Below the pieces are notes generated by a model. It did no database searches. It had not been told where the DNA came from and worked only from the letters and a program-made list of their open reading frames with translations. A stretch of DNA of 17,793 bases from CAYVUV01 sp964455095 (lineage in GTDB: Bacteria; Desulfobacterota; Binatia; HRBIN30; CADEER01), in the NCBI GenBank assembly GCA_964455095.1, contig CAYVUV010000128.1:1-17793 (forward strand), written 5' to 3'. This document shows positions 14,216 to 17,793 of this stretch, one piece after another (within the stretch, counting starts at the first letter, position 1; each line of letters begins with the position of its first letter). The position numbers and the translations under genes are program-made.

Positions 14216-14307
14216 CGGCCTGCCATCACTGGCTGCCGTGTGCTTGGCGACGCCGCGACTGGTACTGTCACCCCATGCGGCTGAGGCCGCGTACCGAGAG
14301 CAAATAC

Positions 14308-14316
14308 GGAGGAAGG
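14308..14316 (+). promoter_or_regulatory. Strong ribosome binding site before the frameshifted enoyl-CoA hydratase
   Basis: GGAGGAAGG ends one base before the ATG at 14318; the GGAGGA core lies four bases upstream of it. It identifies 14318 as the intended start, although that ATG is out of frame with the enoyl-CoA hydratase body. Confidence 0.65.
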
Positions 14317-14317
14317 C

Positions 14318-15137
14318 ATGTACGAGGAGATACCAAGTTTCGGAACCCGCGGCGACGATCACGCTGCATCGCCCGAAGCAGCTCAACGCCTGGACCGACC
14401 GCATGGGCGCCGAGGTCAAGCACGCCCTGGCGCAGGCGGAGGAGGATGCACGCGTCGTCGCGATCATCGTGACCGGTTCCGGGCGCGGCTTCTGCGCCGG
14501 CGCCGATCTCCATTTGCTGCGCGGCATCACCGAGGGCCAGGGGCCGGCGCAGACGCCGCCCGCGCTCGACGCCGATCCCGGCGACGCTGCGATGGGCGAC
14601 TCGTTTCGCGGCACCTACACGTACCTCATGTCGATACGCAAGCCGATCATCGCCGCCGTCAACGGCCCCGTCGCCGGCATGGCGATCCCGATCGTCGCCT
14701 GCTGCGACCTGCGCTTCGCCTCCGACCAGGCCTCGTTCATGACCGCGTTTGCCCGCCGCGGTCTGATCGCCGAATGGGGCAGCAGCTGGATCCTGCCGCG
14801 GTTGATCGGCCCGGCGCATGCCCTCGATCTGCTGTTCTCATCGCGCAAGATCGACGCCGAGGAAGCGGCGCGCATGGGCCTCGTCAATCGGGTCGTCCCG
14901 CACGGCGAGTTGCTCGCGTTCGCCCAGCAGTACGTCGCCGATCTCGCCGCCCATTGCTCGCCAACCTCGATGGCGATCATGAAGCGCCAGGTCTACCAGC
15001 ACCTCACCGCCTCGCTCGGCGAGGCCGATCACGAAGCGCTCGGGTTGATGTTGGAGAGCTTCCGTCGTCCGGACTTCCGCGAGGGGGTGGTGTCTTTCCT
15101 GGAGAAGCGTCCGCCGCGCTTTCCCCCCGTCAAGTGA
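14318..15137 (+). CDS. Enoyl-CoA hydratase/isomerase (crotonase) family protein, frameshift near codon 5
   Basis: A crotonase-fold enzyme, expected to act on enoyl-CoA thioesters in acyl-CoA degradation. The main frame (14331-15137, 268 codons) contains ATITLHRPKQLNAWT, the oxyanion-hole block GRGFCAGADLHLL, NGPVAGMAIPIVACCDLRFAS, GLIAEWGSSWILPRLIG (its Glu may be catalytic) and DAEEAARMGLVNRVVP. That frame has no ATG or GTG near its natural N-terminus. The ATG at 14318, with a strong GGAGGAAGG before it, encodes MYEEI, a typical crotonase N-terminus, but in a different frame. The span of 820 bases is not a multiple of three, so reading it through needs a one-base skip near 14330 or restoration of lost bases. 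Either this is a sequencing error or the gene is damaged. IlvE follows 131 bases downstream; TrpF-like is divergent. Confidence 0.85.
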
Positions 15138-15268
15138 ACAGGCCCGCGCAAGCAGACACTGTTTGACCGCACACTTTCCACGTCCAGCGGAATCGAATCG
15201 ACCGGGGGCACTTGACCGCCCCGCCCGAACCGGCAACGCTACTCGCCGCCACCAACAGCGAGGAGCGC

Positions 15269-16138
15269 ATGGAGATCTACATCGACGGCACGTACTACGA
15301 TCGCGACACGGCGAAAGTCTCCGTCTTCGATCACGGCCTGCTCTACGGCGACGGCGTGTTCGAAGGCATCCGAGCATACAGTCGGCGAATCTTCAGGCAC
15401 GACGCGCACATCGATCGCCTCTACGCCTCGGCCCAGGCGTTGGCGCTGAAGATTCCGCTCGAGCGGGCCGAGATGCGCGCCGCGGTCGAGGAAACCGTGC
15501 GGCGCAACCGGCGCGACGATGTCTACATCCGCCTGGTTGTCACGCGCGGCGTCGGCGAGCTGGGGATCGATCCGCTCTCTTGTCCGCGCCCGAGCGTGAT
15601 CATCATCGTCAACGACGTGCGCGTCTACCCGCGCGAGCTCTACGCCGGCGGCATCAAAGTCATGACTTCGGCGACGCGGCAGGTCTCGCACGAGGCCGTC
15701 GATCCGCGCATCAAGTCGCTCAACTACCTGAAGAACATCCTCGCCAAGATCGACGCCCAACAGGCCGGGGCGCACGAAGCGATCATGCTCAACGCCGAGG
15801 GCTTCATCGCCGAATGCACCGCCGACAATCTCTTCGTCACGCGCGGCGGCCAGCTGCTGACACCGTCGCCGCAGGACGGGGCACTTGGCGGCATCACCCG
15901 CGGCGTCATCCTCGAGCTAGCGGGCGAGGCGCGCATTCCCGCTGCCGAATCGCGCCTGACGCGCTACGACCTCTACACGGCCGACGAGGCATTCGTCACC
16001 GGAACCGGCGCCGAGCTCATGCCCGTCACCACCGCCGACGGGCGTCCGATCGGCGACGGCAAGCCGGGGCCGATCACGCAACGCCTCACCGAGGCGTTCC
16101 ACGCCCTCGTGCGCCGCGAAGGCCAGCCGCTCTGGTGA
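15269..16138 (+). CDS. ilvE: Branched-chain amino acid aminotransferase (class IV)
   Basis: A 289-residue PLP-dependent class IV aminotransferase. It interconverts leucine, isoleucine and valine with their 2-oxo acids, using 2-oxoglutarate/glutamate. Motifs: FDHGLLYGDGVFEGIRAY (res 20-37), YIRLVVTRGVGELG (86-99), the PLP lysine K149 in IKSLNYLKN, EGFIAECTADNLF (177-189, E182), GGITRGVILELA (207-218), TADEAFVTGTGAEL (237-250), and PVTTADGRPIGDGKPGPIT (252-270). The length equals the usual 285-300. The ATG at 15269 was chosen: it gives the standard MEIYIDG N-terminus and has GAGGAG close upstream. A TTG at 15212 would add 19 residues without family character. D-amino acid transaminase and aminodeoxychorismate lyase share the fold, but the motif set fits IlvE best. 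It is convergent with the acyl-CoA dehydrogenase, 18 bases apart. Confidence 0.94.
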   Translation: MEIYIDGTYYDRDTAKVSVFDHGLLYGDGVFEGIRAYSRRIFRHDAHIDRLYASAQALALKIPLERAEMRAAVEETVRRNRRDDVYIRLVVTRGVGELGIDPLSCPRPSVIIIVNDVRVYPRELYAGGIKVMTSATRQVSHEAVDPRIKSLNYLKNILAKIDAQQAGAHEAIMLNAEGFIAECTADNLFVTRGGQLLTPSPQDGALGGITRGVILELAGEARIPAAESRLTRYDLYTADEAFVTGTGAELMPVTTADGRPIGDGKPGPITQRLTEAFHALVRREGQPLW

Positions 16139-16156
16139 GCCGAAGCGGCGGCTCCT

Positions 16157-17290
16157 TCACACCTTCGCGAGCCGCGCCAGCCGTTCGCGGTGGTAGGTCG
16201 CGTCGCCGAAGGCGTACTCGTTCCACTTGGCGCGCTTGAACCACAGGTGCATGTCGTGCTCCCAGGTGAAGCCGATGCCGCCGTGGATCTGCACGGCGCG
16301 GTTCGCCGTGCGGCTGTAGACGTCGCTGAGCCGCGCCTTGGCCATCGATGCGGCCTTCGCCGCCTCGCGCGGCAGGGTGTCGTGCGCGTAGGCGGCATAC
16401 CACACCAGGGAGCGCGAGGGCTCGATCTCGGCGACCATCTCGGCCGCCAGATGCTTCACAGCCTGGAACGAGCCGATCGGGCGGCCGAACTGCTCGCGCA
16501 CCTTGGCGTACTCGACGGCCATCTCGAGCGCCCGCTCGGCGCCGCCGAGGCTGTCGGCGGCCAGGGCGACGGCGGCCGCGTCGAGAACCCTGGCGATCGC
16601 CTTCCAGCCATTGCCTTCGGCGCCGAGGACGGCCGACGCCGGCACTTCGACGTCGCGGAACTCGACCTCGCAGGAACGCCGCGTGAGATCGACGCTCTCG
16701 AGCGGCCTGATGGCGACTCCCGGCGTGTCGCGCGGTACCAGGAATGAGGTCACCCCGTCTTCGCCGCGCCCGCGGGTGCGGAAGACCGCGATGAGCAGAT
16801 CGCTCACCTGCGCGTCGGTGACGAACATCATGTTGCCCGACAAGCGGTAGCCGCCCTTCGACTTGCGCGCCCGCGTCTTGACGCCCTCCGCGTCGAGTCG
16901 ATCTCCAGCATCGAGCAGTGCCAGCGTCGCGACGACCGCGCCGCTCGCCAGCTTCGGCAGCCACGCCCGCTTTTGCGCGATGGTGCCGCCGTACGTCAGC
17001 GCCAGCGTGCCGAGCACGGCGGATGAGAAGAATGGCCCCGGCAGTGCGGCGCGGCCCATTTCCTCGAGCAACAGCGCCAGGTCGAGCAGCCCGAGCCCGC
17101 TGCCGCCGTGCGCTTCGGGGATGACGAGCCCCGTCCATCCGAGCGCCGCCATCTGCGCATAGAGCGCGCGCGGATAGCCGTCGTCGTGCTTGGCCACCTC
17201 GCGCACAAACGCCGGCGGGCACTCGCGCGCCAGAAACTCCCGCACCGAGCCCTGCAACTGCTCCTGTTCGTCACTCAGTCCAAAGTCCAT
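16157..17290 (-). CDS. Acyl-CoA dehydrogenase family protein (FAD flavoenzyme)
   Basis: A 377-residue acyl-CoA dehydrogenase that would introduce an alpha-beta double bond into an acyl-CoA, passing electrons to ETF. The N-terminal helical domain starts MDFGLSDEQEQLQ and continues with GLVIPEAHGGSGLGLLDLAL (54-73). A middle beta domain covers about 120-220. The C-terminal helices include YAKVREQFGRPIGSFQAVKH (261-280) and QIHGGIGFTWEHDMHLW (334-350). The C-terminal YEGT block holding the catalytic Glu of medium-chain enzymes is absent; FGDA is found there. This, with GFTWEHD, resembles the FadE subclass common in actinobacterial steroid and side-chain degradation. Some of that subclass work as heteromers, but no partner subunit lies next to it. 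The ATG at 17290 lacks a strong Shine-Dalgarno sequence. The gene lies 81 bases downstream of the partial gene ending at 17372. Confidence 0.92.
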   Translation of the reverse strand: MDFGLSDEQEQLQGSVREFLARECPPAFVREVAKHDDGYPRALYAQMAALGWTGLVIPEAHGGSGLGLLDLALLLEEMGRAALPGPFFSSAVLGTLALTYGGTIAQKRAWLPKLASGAVVATLALLDAGDRLDAEGVKTRARKSKGGYRLSGNMMFVTDAQVSDLLIAVFRTRGRGEDGVTSFLVPRDTPGVAIRPLESVDLTRRSCEVEFRDVEVPASAVLGAEGNGWKAIARVLDAAAVALAADSLGGAERALEMAVEYAKVREQFGRPIGSFQAVKHLAAEMVAEIEPSRSLVWYAAYAHDTLPREAAKAASMAKARLSDVYSRTANRAVQIHGGIGFTWEHDMHLWFKRAKWNEYAFGDATYHRERLARLAKV

Positions 17291-17371
17291 CGCCGCACCG
17301 TGAGGGTTGGAATATTTCGACGGCAGCCTAGTACCACGGCCGGCTCGAAGTCCACCGCCACCCCACCACCG

Positions 17372-17793
17372 CTACGGCAGGGTCGCCGGCACCTTGCCGA
17401 CCAGAATATCTTCCACGAGCTTGGCCAGCGTGCCGTCGCGCAGCGTACCGAGCGGCAGATCGAGCCGCTCGCCGACCGCGATATCGAACGGTATGAGCCA
17501 GACCTTCGGCTGCTTGACCTCCTCCGGAGACTTGGCGATCAGCGTGTACCGCCCGGGCGGGATGTCGTCGAACACGTAGTCCGTGCCGACCGGGACAGTC
17601 TGCCGCGTCACCGTGGTGGTCTCGATCAAAAGGAGCGCTCCGTCGGCCTTGGGAGCCAGGCGGGGGGGATCGCGCAGCACCTCCTGCACGATGGGCCACA
17701 GACGGGCCTCCAACGCCGTATCGTTCGGCTGGTCTTGCTCGATCGCGCGCACGATCCGATCGACCTGTTGCAACTCGATGTCCGTCTCGATCG
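17372..17793 (-). CDS. C-terminal part of an unrecognised protein, beta-sandwich-like (5' end outside window)
   Basis: The frame is open from the window edge to a TAG at 17372-17374, giving 139 visible residues. An in-frame TTG at 17773 is not a convincing start, and the codons before it remain open, so the gene probably begins beyond the window. The first 45 residues look helical and charged. The middle contains a beta-rich run with YVFDDIPPGRYTLIA, the pattern of carboxypeptidase-regulatory or prealbumin-like domains. No catalytic motif or membrane helix is visible. I do not recognise the family. It lies on the same strand as, and 81 bases upstream of, the acyl-CoA dehydrogenase, so co-transcription is possible. 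Confidence 0.65.
   Translation of the reverse strand, partial: IETDIELQQVDRIVRAIEQDQPNDTALEARLWPIVQEVLRDPPRLAPKADGALLLIETTTVTRQTVPVGTDYVFDDIPPGRYTLIAKSPEEVKQPKVWLIPFDIAVGERLDLPLGTLRDGTLAKLVEDILVGKVPATLP

Noticed and set aside
14277..14290. Small inverted repeat GCGGC-TGAG-GCCGC
   Set aside because: A five-base stem with no T run, in a divergent gap before two gene starts; common by chance at this GC content.
14318..15166. A 282-codon open frame starting at the well-placed ATG before the enoyl-CoA hydratase
   Set aside because: Only its first five codons look real. The rest is Arg-rich shadow sequence, while the crotonase motifs are in the next frame.
15138..15268. TTGACC boxes before ilvE, considered as promoters
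   Set aside because: No acceptable -10 box lies 16-18 bases downstream of either copy.

Overview
The window is GC-rich (third codon positions mostly G or C) and almost fully coding, with no gene-free stretch longer than about 130 bases. I saw no rRNA, tRNA, CRISPR array, insertion sequence or integrase. The gene content suggests a soil or sediment bacterium near the deltaproteobacterial or Binatota-like lineages: a MoxR/von Willebrand A operon, many CoA-linked enzymes, a carboxymuconolactone-decarboxylase-like protein and an amidase. This placement is inference only, because there is no marker gene that fixes it.

Layout. (1) 1-606, minus strand: N-terminal 202 residues of adenylosuccinate lyase (purB), cut by the window edge. 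(2) 607-715: a divergent intergenic region with a plausible sigma70-type promoter on each strand. (3) 716-8653, plus strand: a five-gene operon encoding a low-complexity membrane protein, a MoxR AAA+ ATPase, a soluble DUF58 protein, a BatA-like membrane vWA protein and an 880-residue membrane protein with two vWA domains. The last four genes overlap or nearly abut. Together they carry one AAA+ motor and four MIDAS metal sites, the usual make-up of a MoxR-type chaperone system acting at the inner membrane. (4) 8625-11551, minus strand: a compact operon, in transcription order a CMD/AhpD-like protein, an amidase and a tandem hotdog thioesterase. Its end overlaps the MoxR operon tail-to-tail by 29 bp. 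(5) 11630-13546, plus strand: an alkaline-phosphatase-superfamily enzyme whose C-terminal half appears to precede its N-terminal half. (6) 13553-14215, minus strand: a TrpF-family TIM barrel lacking the catalytic cysteine. (7) 14318-16138, plus strand: an enoyl-CoA hydratase with an apparent frameshift at its fifth codon, then a branched-chain aminotransferase (ilvE). (8) 16157-17793, minus strand: an acyl-CoA dehydrogenase and, upstream of it, the C-terminal part of an unrecognised protein.

Regions 4, 7 and 8 look like acyl-CoA, amide and branched-chain amino acid metabolism. No single pathway can be named from the sequence alone. The most noteworthy items are the permuted phosphatase, the cysteine-less TrpF paralogue, the enoyl-CoA hydratase frameshift and the four-MIDAS MoxR operon.
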